Shown: positions 1-5,856 of the stretch, one piece after another
How positions within the stretch are numbered: position 1 is the stretch's first letter
Layout of the letters: every line of letters begins with the position of its first letter
Assembly (NCBI GenBank): GCA_003132905.1
Contig: PKZC01000446.1
Location: 540 to 25,059 of the forward strand
Direction of reading: 5' to 3'
Source of the DNA: Bryobacterales bacterium
Lineage (GTDB): Bacteria; Acidobacteriota; Terriglobia; Bryobacterales; Bryobacteraceae
Length of the DNA stretch: 24,520 nucleotides
Notes under the pieces: model-generated
Database searches by the model: none
Told to the model about the DNA's origin: nothing
The model's input: the letters and a program-made list of their open reading frames with translations, nothing else
Program-made: the position numbers and the translations under genes

Positions 1-192
1 CCCTCCATCCAAGTCGTCTTTGTGGATCGCATAGGCGATGCGCAAAGCGCCCCCCTTTACGAGACCGTGGGTTTCTTCGCGCACGTTCACGCCCATGTAC
101 GTTTTAGAGTTCCCACCGTCATTGTTGCATAGATTATCGGCAGCGCTACCCCTCGTCTGCACCGGCAATTGATTTGGTGGTATCCAGACCAT
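1..192 (-). CDS. Partial ORF, unknown protein (runs off the left edge)
   Basis: An open minus-strand frame begins at ATG (codon 192-190), just after an in-frame TAA, and continues off the window edge, giving about 64 residues. It includes the stretch NVREETHGLVKGG. I do not recognise the family. A second in-frame ATG at 96-94 could be the true start; neither has a convincing ribosome binding site. The ORF starts only a few bases from the inverted-repeat copy at 201-223, so it may be a gene cut by that insertion. Coding status is uncertain because only a fragment is visible. Confidence 0.3.
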   Translation of the reverse strand, partial: MVWIPPNQLPVQTRGSAADNLCNNDGGNSKTYMGVNVREETHGLVKGGALRIAYAIHKDDLDGG

Positions 193-200
193 AGGATGCC

Positions 201-223
201 GGTAGTGTTACGCGCCTCGTTGC
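201..223 (+). repeat. Left copy of 23-bp imperfect inverted repeat (TIR-like)
   Basis: The sequence begins GGTAGTGTTACGCG and ends TCGTTGC. Its reverse complement recurs at 3525-3547 with 20 of 23 positions identical. The core GGTAGTGT and the inner GTTGCTG also occur in the terminal repeats of the mobile unit at 16981-17810. No target duplication is visible outside this pair. Confidence 0.55.
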
Positions 224-274
224 TGGATAACAGCAAGCGCTTGATTGTTTTCTGACGGCGGGTTACGCTGAGGC

Positions 275-556
275 ATGGCAAAACGAGCCGACCTGAAAGC
301 GCTCCGCAATATGATCGCGGAAGCCGACACCATTCTCTCCACCACCACACTACCCCAAGGCCGTGCTGAACGCGCCCACGAGTTGCTAGGGACCGCCGTG
401 AAGCTGGCCGACTATCTGCTGACCGAGAAGCCCGCAGCGGTCCTGGGAGCCAGGGGCGGCAAGAAGACGGCAGAACGCGGGCCGGAATACTTCGCCAGGA
501 TCGCCGCAATGCGGAAGACTAAAGCTGGTGGCAGGCCAAGCAAAAAAGACAAGTGA
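275..556 (+). CDS. Small basic hypothetical protein
   Basis: A 93-residue protein starting at ATG 275. The first two thirds look helical. The C-terminus is rich in Lys, Arg and Gly: GARGGKKTAERGPEYF around residues 58-73, then a RKTKAGGRPSKKDK tail. The tail resembles small basic proteins often seen as hypotheticals in Acidobacteriota and suggests nucleic-acid or acidic-partner contact, but no function can be assigned. There is no signal peptide or membrane segment. The gene stands alone, between the left inverted repeat and the TAC promoter. The ribosome binding site is poor (GAGG immediately before the ATG). Confidence 0.6.
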   Translation: MAKRADLKALRNMIAEADTILSTTTLPQGRAERAHELLGTAVKLADYLLTEKPAAVLGARGGKKTAERGPEYFARIAAMRKTKAGGRPSKKDK

Positions 557-624
557 CTGAAAACACAGAGAAAGTTTCATGTAATCCGGGTCCCCCTAAA
601 GACATCTCACAATCGGTACGATAT

Positions 625-654
625 GTTGACTTATATGTCAACGTGGATTAGGAT
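625..654 (+). promoter_or_regulatory. Promoter and palindromic operator of the TAC operon
   Basis: A candidate -35 TTGACT (626-631) and -10 TAGGAT (649-654) are separated by 17 bases. A perfect inverted repeat, GTTGAC (625-630) and GTCAAC (637-642) with a 6-base spacer, overlaps the -35 box. This is the usual layout for autorepression by an XRE antitoxin. A strong Shine-Dalgarno GGAGG follows at 655-659. Confidence 0.55.
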
Positions 655-727
655 GGAGGTTCAGCAATAGTGTATTTGTTTTTGGAGGGCGGATCGACTG
701 CCAAGACAAGAGCATGTATCCGGGGCG

Positions 728-1099
728 CTGGCGCGCATTGTTCGATACGAACGCGCGAATGGGAGATGTCCGGCCAGTGACTTCTTGAACTGCGTTCAGA
801 CTCCTATGCTCAAGAGATTTAACGGGCAATTTGATGCTCTTACTAAGACGGGGGCGGACTACTGCAACCACCAACGTTTTCGACCGCTGACAGGAAAGGG
901 CAAGCCGCTCTGGGAGTTCAAAGAGCACGATCACCGACTTTATTGCTTTCGGCGGATTCTGCGGGCCAATCTGATTCTGGTAGTGCTTTTCAATGGATGG
1001 ATTAAAGACAAAGAAGGCAAAACAGATAGGGAGAAACGGGAGATCGAGAAGGCAATTGATCTCTACACGGAATTTTCGGAGGAATTTCCAGGAAGGTAA
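728..1099 (+). CDS. higB: HigB/RelE-like toxin of a TAC system (start unresolved)
   Basis: Probable ribosome-dependent mRNA interferase of the RelE/HigB (Gp49-like) superfamily. Visible family features are the N-terminal RIVRYERANGRCPASDFL strand-loop-helix, the central LWEFKEHDHRLYCFRR strands, and the C-terminal VVLFNGWIKDK strand with a closing helix. The first ordinary start codons in frame are TTG 785 and ATG 806, but the homologous N-terminus begins near codon 728, which is CTG. The strong GGAGG at 655-659 points to GTG 670 in another frame, and ATG 714 in a third frame would reach this frame if one G were restored in the G run at 722-725. The gene is therefore frameshifted, recoded, or mis-sequenced. 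The stop lies 3 bases before the antitoxin ATG, as in an operon. The family assignment is sure; an intact product is not. Confidence 0.72.
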   Translation: MARIVRYERANGRCPASDFLNCVQTPMLKRFNGQFDALTKTGADYCNHQRFRPLTGKGKPLWEFKEHDHRLYCFRRILRANLILVVLFNGWIKDKEGKTDREKREIEKAIDLYTEFSEEFPGR

Positions 1100-1102
1100 C
1101 TT

Positions 1103-1507
1103 ATGAACTATTGGGTGCAGTCAAGCACTTGGACCGACAGCGTCGATGTCGAAGTACTCGAAGAGTCGGCGCTCGCGATGGCACAATCAACGATCCAAAA
1201 GGCGATTAACGAAAGCGGCGTATCTCGCTCCGATCTGGCGCGTAGAATGCAATGCCACCGTTCATTCGTTTCACGGATGCTCACCGGTAGTCACAATTTG
1301 ACGGTCAAGACGATGGCAAGATCATTGGCCGCATGTGGCTTCGAGGTGCGATTTGAGGCTGTCCCAATTGAATGGACTTGGGCTAATCCGCCCGCTCTCA
1401 TTGAAGACGAGGTGCCCGCTGACGCGGGCACTACTATGTTCACTGTGGTTGCAGTAACCGTAGTAGTGCCCGCGTTAGCCACAAAGGAGTGTGCGCAACT
1501 TGGATAG
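1103..1507 (+). CDS. higA: HigA-like XRE antitoxin with C-terminal extension
   Basis: A 134-residue protein with an XRE/Cro helix-turn-helix at about residues 30-82 (INESGVSRSDLARRMQCHRS, then FVSRMLTGSHNLTVKTMA). It should neutralise the toxin and repress the promoter at 625-654. After the HTH come VPIEWTWANPPALIED (residues 87-102), which has the position and Trp/Pro-rich look of the chaperone addiction domain (ChAD) of TAC antitoxins, and then a hydrophobic Val/Ala tail (about 104-126) encoded by the REPIN-like palindrome at 1412-1474. ATG 1103 is preceded by AGGAAGG and follows the toxin stop by 3 bases. The 3' end overlaps the SecB-like frame. The ChAD assignment rests on position and composition only. 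TAC antitoxins normally depend on a SecB-like chaperone for stability. Confidence 0.82.
   Translation: MNYWVQSSTWTDSVDVEVLEESALAMAQSTIQKAINESGVSRSDLARRMQCHRSFVSRMLTGSHNLTVKTMARSLAACGFEVRFEAVPIEWTWANPPALIEDEVPADAGTTMFTVVAVTVVVPALATKECAQLG
1412..1474. repeat. REPIN-like double palindrome inside the antitoxin gene
   Basis: Two REP-like units face each other. The left unit is a hairpin of GTGCCCGC (1412-1419) and GCGGGCAC (1424-1431) around TGAC. CGCGGGCACTACTA (1423-1436) pairs perfectly over 14 bases with TAGTAGTGCCCGCG (1461-1474), leaving a 24-base centre. It encodes residues 104-124 of the antitoxin and ends just before the chaperone's Shine-Dalgarno, so the transcript could fold next to that site. 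Confidence 0.7.
1483..1489 (+). promoter_or_regulatory. Ribosome binding site that decides the SecB-like start
   Basis: AAAGGAG lies 10 bases before TTG 1500 but only 1 base before the in-frame GTG 1491. The spacing favours TTG 1500. The site lies inside the antitoxin gene and immediately follows the palindrome. Confidence 0.5.
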
Positions 1508-1991
1508 GACCGTTGATCTGGCTGCTGTTAATCGAGTAGCTAAGAGCGTTGAACTGAAAGGTGTCCGTCTTGCCGAGATCACGGCAACCTGCGACCCGGC
1601 CGCGTATGGGCCATCTCTTATCCCTGACGTTGAACTTGACTGCAAATTGGGTGCACACGACGATAATAACCTGGATGTCATTTGCAGTTATACATTCGCT
1701 GCGAAGGCCGAAGAGAAGCAAGCCATTCACTCAGCGATCACATATCTCTTGCACTACGAAATTAGCGGTTCCAGTTCCCCGAGCGCAGACGATTTGGCTG
1801 AATTTGCCCGCGCAAACGGGGCGCTCCATTCTTGGCCGTTCGTCCGCGAACTGCTCTACGGGCTAACTTCACGAATGGGATTCCCTCCCTACACACTTCC
1901 CGTTATGCATTTCAATGTGAAGCCACCCGCGAATACACCAAAGAAAGAAGCCGTCGTTGCAGAACCGACTGAAGTACAAAATACTGAGTAA
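1500..1991 (+). CDS. SecB-like chaperone of the TAC system
   Basis: A 163-residue protein from TTG 1500 (166 if GTG 1491 is used). The C-terminal half carries the SecB family signature: FARANGALHSWPFVREL, then LTSRMGFPPYTLPVMHF, matching the SecB pattern of a helix followed by a Gly-Phe-Pro-Pro turn and a hydrophobic strand. The N-terminal half (VKSVELKG-type strand, then DVELDCKLG and LDVICSYTF) fits the SecB beta-sheet. SecB-like proteins encoded directly after HigBA pairs are the dedicated chaperones of TAC modules (known from Mycobacterium tuberculosis Rv1955-Rv1956-Rv1957), where they bind the antitoxin's C-terminal extension. Translation starts within the antitoxin gene, so the two are probably coupled. 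The Lys/Glu-rich tail after residue 150 lacks the Cys/His zinc motif of SecA-binding SecB proteins. Confidence 0.78.
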   Translation: MDRTVDLAAVNRVAKSVELKGVRLAEITATCDPAAYGPSLIPDVELDCKLGAHDDNNLDVICSYTFAAKAEEKQAIHSAITYLLHYEISGSSSPSADDLAEFARANGALHSWPFVRELLYGLTSRMGFPPYTLPVMHFNVKPPANTPKKEAVVAEPTEVQNTE

Positions 1992-2024
1992 GCTCGCTGA
2001 TTTAGGCATTGATACCGAACGGCA

Positions 2025-2372
2025 GTCGATGAAATGCTTTCGGATCGCTGCGATTTCGGCCAGCTAATCAAAGTTCTACTCGCAGCCTCAGATGGATGAG
2101 CAGCGCTACTCACCAGCCTGCATGGTTGAGGCGGTTGCGGTCGCCGTTAGTGGCGATCCGAACCCGGCGAAATCTGCACATCGCACATTGAGAGATTCAA
2201 CCTCACGCTACGGATAGGCATCAGGAGAATGACGCGGCTGACCAATGGCCTTAGTAAAAAGTGGGAGAACCACAAGGCTGCGACCCTCCTTGCAGATCGG
2301 CTATTACAACTTCTCGCGAATCCGGGAATCACCGATCATGTGTGGACAATCAGTGACTTGCTATTGCACTAA
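2025..2372 (+). pseudogene. Degenerate IS1-like transposase C-terminal half
   Basis: Pieces of one transposase are spread over several frames. In order: DFGQLIKVLLAAS (about 2056-2094), MDEQRYSPACMVEA with SGDPNP, then in another frame ICTSHIERFNLTLRIGIRRM and TRLTNGLSKKWENHKAA (about 2170-2275), then GYYNFSRIR in a third frame, and finally ITDHVWTISDLL ending at TAA 2372. The order matches the C-terminal DDE domain of IS1-like transposases, which read TS-x-VERxNLTxR, TRLTNxFSKK, YYNF and DHVW. The N-terminal half is missing and at least three frameshifts are present, so the gene is dead. It lies directly downstream of the TAC operon and fills the stretch between the SecB-like gene and the next promoter. 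Confidence 0.7.
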
Positions 2373-2493
2373 CTTCCATGCGTTCGCACTTTTGCTGGCA
2401 ATAACTGCCAATGGCGTGATACCACTTTTTGCCATCTGAGCTTACGTCAATATCGACTGATGAAAGACCGTGCCATTTTACCGTCGGGCGATA

Positions 2494-2520
2494 TTTCAAT
2501 TTGCACAGTTCCCTTATAAT
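2494..2520 (+). promoter_or_regulatory. Candidate promoter of the secreted hypothetical
   Basis: A consensus -10 TATAAT lies at 2515-2520, with only weak -35 candidates upstream (TTTCAA at 2494-2499). A transcript starting near 2527 would have a leader of about 13 bases to ATG 2540, which supports that start over an upstream one. Confidence 0.4.
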
Positions 2521-2539
2521 TATCTCTAACGTAACGGAT

Positions 2540-3298
2540 ATGAAACGGCTTGTTTTCGCCATTCTTTTCTTCCAGTCGATCTTGAATGCTACCAGTGGGG
2601 CCACCCTTCTCGGCGACAGTTTCATAGCGATAGCGGCTGACGGAATATCCCTGACAACAACTTCGGACGGCAAAATGATTGTTGAACGGCCCTGTAAAAT
2701 CGTTTGCGAAGGGCCTGCTTGTTTTTTCGCCGACAGTACCCTCATTGCAAACCTGGGAATGGAATCCGACCAGTTCATCAAGGCCAGAGCTGAAATGCGA
2801 AAGGGAGGCAGCATCCGTAAAATAGCGGAGAGGTTCAACGGGGAGGCATTGAATCTCGCTAAGTTGATCGTGGCGGCCAATAAAGGGACTGATCCGAAAC
2901 AGTACGCGACGTGGCTCGCCGGAGATCCGGTGTTCGGTTGGCAATTCGCCGGATTCGATTCGGACGGAGTTCCAACCCTTGCCGAAAAGGACATCACCCT
3001 GGATAAGGACGGCGAAATTATTCCCGCTGAGATCCAATACATCCGAGCCATGCCCCGTTCTATTATGCAGTTCTTGATGGGGATTAGTGGCGACATCCAG
3101 GCCGCCTTGCAACGCGACTCTTCGATTGGGCGTGTGGGTCTGGGTCGCAGTCCGGTTACGGTAGCCGAAAGTCTGGTTCAAATTGAGATTGACGCGTTCA
3201 AGGGGAACAAATCTCCCCCCGTTGCCCCGCCAATCACTAGCGTGCTTCTCACTTCCGATGGCGCGAAGCGAATATCCATCGGAAACTGCAAACAGTAG
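2540..3298 (+). CDS. Secreted hypothetical, possible Ntn-hydrolase-like fold
   Basis: A 252-residue protein. ATG 2540 is preferred because it follows the TATAAT box and begins a clear signal peptide (MKRLVFAILFFQSILNATSG). The mature part starts TLLGDSFIAIAADGISLTTT, followed by a KIVCEG strand and FFADSTLIANLG. The order of strands, an early acidic 'ADG' turn and a KI strand resembles proteasome-beta-type Ntn hydrolases, but a catalytic N-terminal Thr/Ser/Cys cannot be fixed by eye. Four cysteines (KIVCEGPACFF, SIGNCKQ and one near residue 49) could form disulphides outside the cytoplasm. The gene stands alone, ends before a strong terminator at 3390-3425, and has no recognisable partner. 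Function unknown; the fold is a tentative suggestion. Confidence 0.6.
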   Translation: MKRLVFAILFFQSILNATSGATLLGDSFIAIAADGISLTTTSDGKMIVERPCKIVCEGPACFFADSTLIANLGMESDQFIKARAEMRKGGSIRKIAERFNGEALNLAKLIVAANKGTDPKQYATWLAGDPVFGWQFAGFDSDGVPTLAEKDITLDKDGEIIPAEIQYIRAMPRSIMQFLMGISGDIQAALQRDSSIGRVGLGRSPVTVAESLVQIEIDAFKGNKSPPVAPPITSVLLTSDGAKRISIGNCKQ

Positions 3299-3389
3299 AA
3301 GGCCGCCACTAATGGCACAGTTGCAAAGACGTATCCACATCGGCGATAATTTTTTCCATCGCCGTTTAACACGCGGCCAGAACATTAAG

Positions 3390-3425
3390 GGCTGGGCGCG
3401 CTGACACGCGCTCAGCCGAATTTTT
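3390..3425 (+). terminator. Rho-independent terminator before the arg region
   Basis: An 11-bp stem, GGCTGGGCGCG (3390-3400) with CGCGCTCAGCC (3407-3417) and one G-U pair, has a 6-base loop and is followed by AATTTTT (3419-3425). It should end transcription from the secreted hypothetical and insulate the arginine operon. Confidence 0.8.
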
Positions 3426-3446
3426 AGAGTATATTCCAAGTTTGGC

Positions 3447-3477
3447 TTGACAATCTCTTGCTGTATTGTTCTATAGA
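3447..3477 (+). promoter_or_regulatory. Candidate upstream arg promoter P1
   Basis: A -35 TTGACA (3447-3452) is followed by TATAGA (3472-3477) at 19 bases, or TCTATA (3470-3475) at 17 bases. The -10 is imperfect. ARG box 1 lies about 25 bases downstream, in the initially transcribed region. Confidence 0.4.
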
Positions 3478-3501
3478 CGGTACGTGATTGATTCTACAGG
3501 C

Positions 3502-3515
3502 TGAATAATTATTCA
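3502..3515. promoter_or_regulatory. ARG box 1 (ArgR operator)
   Basis: TGAATAATTATTCA is a perfect palindrome and an exact match to the enterobacterial ArgR consensus core TGAATWWWWATTCA. It lies upstream of argF, and argR is the last gene of the same operon. Confidence 0.8.
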
Positions 3516-3524
3516 GTGGCGGTG

Positions 3525-3547
3525 GCAACGACCCGCGTGACACTACC
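3525..3547 (-). repeat. Right copy of 23-bp imperfect inverted repeat (TIR-like)
   Basis: This is the reverse complement of 201-223 at 20 of 23 positions, ending in ACACTACC. A further GGTAGTGT at 3556-3563 faces the other way, so ACACTACC and GGTAGTGT form an 8-bp stem with an 8-base loop. The repeat lies between ARG boxes 1 and 2. Confidence 0.55.
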
Positions 3548-3562
3548 CTACCTACGGTAGTG

Positions 3563-3590
3563 TTGACAACCCCGCCCCAATGTGTAATTA
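3563..3590 (+). promoter_or_regulatory. Main argF promoter P2
   Basis: A consensus -35 TTGACA (3563-3568) and -10 TAATTA (3585-3590) are separated by 16 bases. The -10 lies inside ARG box 2, and ARG box 3 covers the expected start point, so ArgR binding would block RNA polymerase. The -35 directly adjoins the GGTAGTGT repeat. Confidence 0.65.
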
Positions 3591-3594
3591 TTCA
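3581..3594. promoter_or_regulatory. ARG box 2 (12 of 14 match)
   Basis: TGTGTAATTATTCA has an intact right half and a degenerate left half relative to box 1. It overlaps the P2 -10 and starts 20 bases before box 3, close to the roughly 21-base spacing of paired ARG boxes. Confidence 0.6.
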
Positions 3595-3600
3595 TTAGAG

Positions 3601-3614
3601 TGAATAAACATTCA
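3601..3614. promoter_or_regulatory. ARG box 3 (ArgR operator)
   Basis: TGAATAAACATTCA matches the ArgR consensus half-sites exactly. It lies at the expected transcription start of P2, paired with box 2. Confidence 0.8.
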
Positions 3615-3647
3615 TTGCTCGCGCAGAAGGGAGCCTGACCAAAACCC

Positions 3648-4619
3648 ATGTCGTCCGTTGGAACGCTCAAATCGGTCAAGAGAATGCCAGCGCCCAAAAC
3701 GCTTCCAAGAATTGCCGCCGGTGATTTCACCCGCGATCTGGATGTCTCTCAGGATGAATTGCTTGCGCTGCTCGACCTCACGCAACAGTTGAAGTCGAAT
3801 CCCGCCCGATTCGCCAAGTCTTTGACCGGCCGCTACATCAGTTTGTTGTTCGAAAAGCCCTCGCTGCGTACCCGGCTCACCTTTGAACTTGCTGCCAAGC
3901 AACTGGGTGGCGACTCCGTTCTGACCGTGGGCCCCATCGGCGACCGCGAGCCCCTAAAAGATGTCGCGCGCAATCTGGATCGCTGGACCAACGCCATTGT
4001 CGCGCGCGTGTTTTCACAAAATACGATCGACGATCTGGCCCATTGGTCGAGTGTGCCGGTGATTAACGCCCTCAGCGATCGCTTCCATCCCTGCCAGGCC
4101 TTGGCCGACGTCTTCACGCTCCAGGAAAGGTTCGGCGACGTCCGCGGCTTGAAGCTCGCCTTTGTCGGCGACGGAAACAACGTCGCGCATTCGCTGATGC
4201 TGGCCTCGCTGCGATTGGGCATGAATTTTTCGCTGGCCACGCCGGTTGGCTACGCGCCGGATGCCGAGATTGTGTCGCAGGCCGAAGCGCTCGCCGCGGT
4301 CGCGGGCGGACAACTCGTTATCACCAGCGATGCGTCGGAAGCCGTCGCTGGTGCGCAGGCGGTCTACACCGACGTCTGGGCAAGCATGGGCCAAGAGCAG
4401 GAAAAGGGAAAGCGCCTCGCCGACTTTGCGCCTTACCAGGTGAACCCGGCGTTGTTTGAGCAGGCCGCTCCTGAAGCGATCTTCCTGCACTGCCTGCCGG
4501 CCAAACGCGGCGAAGAGGTTCTTGACGAAGTCATCGAATCCTCGCAGTCCGCCGTCTTCGATCAAGCCGAAAATCGCCTGCACGTGCAGAAGGCATTGCT
4601 ATTGATGCTCCTCGGCTAA
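3648..4619 (+). CDS. argF: Ornithine carbamoyltransferase
   Basis: Cytoplasmic enzyme that joins ornithine and carbamoyl phosphate to give citrulline, the sixth committed step of arginine synthesis. The 323-residue protein shows the carbamoyl-phosphate loop FEKPSLRTR (68-76, with SLRTR in place of the commoner STRTR), HPCQALAD (147-154), the ornithine-binding DVWASMG loop (242-248) and HCLPAKRGEE (281-290). The SMG loop and HPCQ favour ornithine rather than N-acetylornithine as substrate. ATG 3648 has AGAAGGGAG 14 bases upstream, which is rather far. Met13 (3684) would give 311 residues, nearer the family norm, so the start is open. It is the first gene of argFGHR, with argG 13 bases downstream, and lies behind three ARG boxes. 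Confidence 0.96.
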   Translation: MSSVGTLKSVKRMPAPKTLPRIAAGDFTRDLDVSQDELLALLDLTQQLKSNPARFAKSLTGRYISLLFEKPSLRTRLTFELAAKQLGGDSVLTVGPIGDREPLKDVARNLDRWTNAIVARVFSQNTIDDLAHWSSVPVINALSDRFHPCQALADVFTLQERFGDVRGLKLAFVGDGNNVAHSLMLASLRLGMNFSLATPVGYAPDAEIVSQAEALAAVAGGQLVITSDASEAVAGAQAVYTDVWASMGQEQEKGKRLADFAPYQVNPALFEQAAPEAIFLHCLPAKRGEEVLDEVIESSQSAVFDQAENRLHVQKALLLMLLG

Positions 4620-4632
4620 TCCCAAATCCCAA

Positions 4633-5850
4633 ATGACCAAACCCAAAAAGGTAGCCTTGGCCTACTCGGGAGGCCTGGATACGTCCATCATCATTCCCTG
4701 GCTCAAGGAGCATTATCAATGCGACGTGGTCGCCGTGTGCGGCGATATCGGCCAGGGTGAAGATGAGTTGAAAGGCCTGGAAGAGAAGGCGCTGAAGACC
4801 GGCGCGTCCGAAGTGCACGTGGCCGATATGCGCGAGGAGTTCGTCACCGAATATTTGTGGCGCATGGTGCGCGCGGGCGGCGTGTACGAGCACAAGTATT
4901 TGCTTGGGACTTCCATCGCGCGTCCGTTGCTCGCCAAGCGGCAAGTGGAAGTCGCGCTCGCAACCGGATGCGACGGCTTGGCGCACGGATGCACGGGGAA
5001 GGGAAACGATCAGGTCCGTTTCGAGCTGACTTATAAGGCGCTCGCCCCGCATCTCGCCGTGATTGCGCCGTGGCGCGAGTGGGACATCGTGTCGCGCGAA
5101 GACGCCATCGATTACGCGGCCAAGCACAACGTGCCCATCTCTCAGACCACCGCAAAAATCTACAGTCGCGATCGCAATATCTGGCACATTTCGCACGAAG
5201 GCGGAGCGCTGGAAGATCCGGCCAATTCCGCGCCGGACGAGATTTGGATGCTGACGCGCAGTCCCAAGGAAGCGCCCGACAAGCCGGTGGACGTCACTAT
5301 CGGGTTTGACAAGGGTCGTCCGATTTCGGTGAACGGCCAGCGCGGATCGGCGGTCAGTCTGCTTGAAACGCTCAACAAAATCGGCGGCGAGGCCGGCATC
5401 GGGCGCATCGATCTGGTGGAGAACCGCTTCGTCGGTATGAAGTCGCGCGGCTGCTACGAAACACCCGGCGGCACGCTGATCATGTACGCGCACCGTGAGC
5501 TGGAATCGCTCACGCTCGACAAAAACACGCTGCACTACAAGCAAAAGCTGGCGCTCGATTACGCCGAGATGGTGTATAACGGCCTGTGGTTCGTGCCGCT
5601 GCGCGAAGCGCTGGACGCATTTTTCGAAAAGACCAGCGAGACCACCACGGGCGAGGTGACGCTCCGGCTGTACAAAGGCAATATCGATCCGGTCAGCCGC
5701 ACGTCGCCGTATTCGCTCTATTCGCTCAACATCGCGAGCTTCACCATGGGCGCCGAGTACAACCAGAAGGACGCGCTGGGCTTCATCAATTTGATCGGGC
5801 TTCCGATCAAGGTGCGCGCGCAAGCCGCGGCCGCCGCGAAACAATCGTAG
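4633..5850 (+). CDS. argG: Argininosuccinate synthase
   Basis: Condenses citrulline with aspartate using ATP to give argininosuccinate. The protein has 405 residues, typical for the family. It begins with the N-type ATP pyrophosphatase P-loop AYSGGLDTS (10-18) and carries HGCTGKGNDQVRFE (118-131), which contributes to citrulline and aspartate binding, and EGGALEDPA in the middle. No key motif is missing. It starts 13 bases after the argF stop and ends 6 bases before argH, so it is surely co-transcribed and under the same ArgR control. A long antisense ORF opposite this gene is a high-GC codon shadow. Confidence 0.97.
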   Translation: MTKPKKVALAYSGGLDTSIIIPWLKEHYQCDVVAVCGDIGQGEDELKGLEEKALKTGASEVHVADMREEFVTEYLWRMVRAGGVYEHKYLLGTSIARPLLAKRQVEVALATGCDGLAHGCTGKGNDQVRFELTYKALAPHLAVIAPWREWDIVSREDAIDYAAKHNVPISQTTAKIYSRDRNIWHISHEGGALEDPANSAPDEIWMLTRSPKEAPDKPVDVTIGFDKGRPISVNGQRGSAVSLLETLNKIGGEAGIGRIDLVENRFVGMKSRGCYETPGGTLIMYAHRELESLTLDKNTLHYKQKLALDYAEMVYNGLWFVPLREALDAFFEKTSETTTGEVTLRLYKGNIDPVSRTSPYSLYSLNIASFTMGAEYNQKDALGFINLIGLPIKVRAQAAAAAKQS

Positions 5851-5856
5851 GTCGCC

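Noticed and set aside
347..354. Another ACACTACC, the core of the TIR-like repeats
   Set aside because: It lies inside the 93-residue ORF with no extended similarity to the 23-25-bp repeats; one chance octamer is expected at this length.
1491..1499. GTG 1491 as the SecB-like start
   Set aside because: The Shine-Dalgarno GGAG ends only 1 base before it; TTG 1500 in the same frame has normal spacing.
2447..3439. 330-codon minus-strand frame opposite the secreted hypothetical
   Set aside because: It would run through the terminator and the convergent gene, has no start signal, and the plus frame has a signal peptide and promoter.
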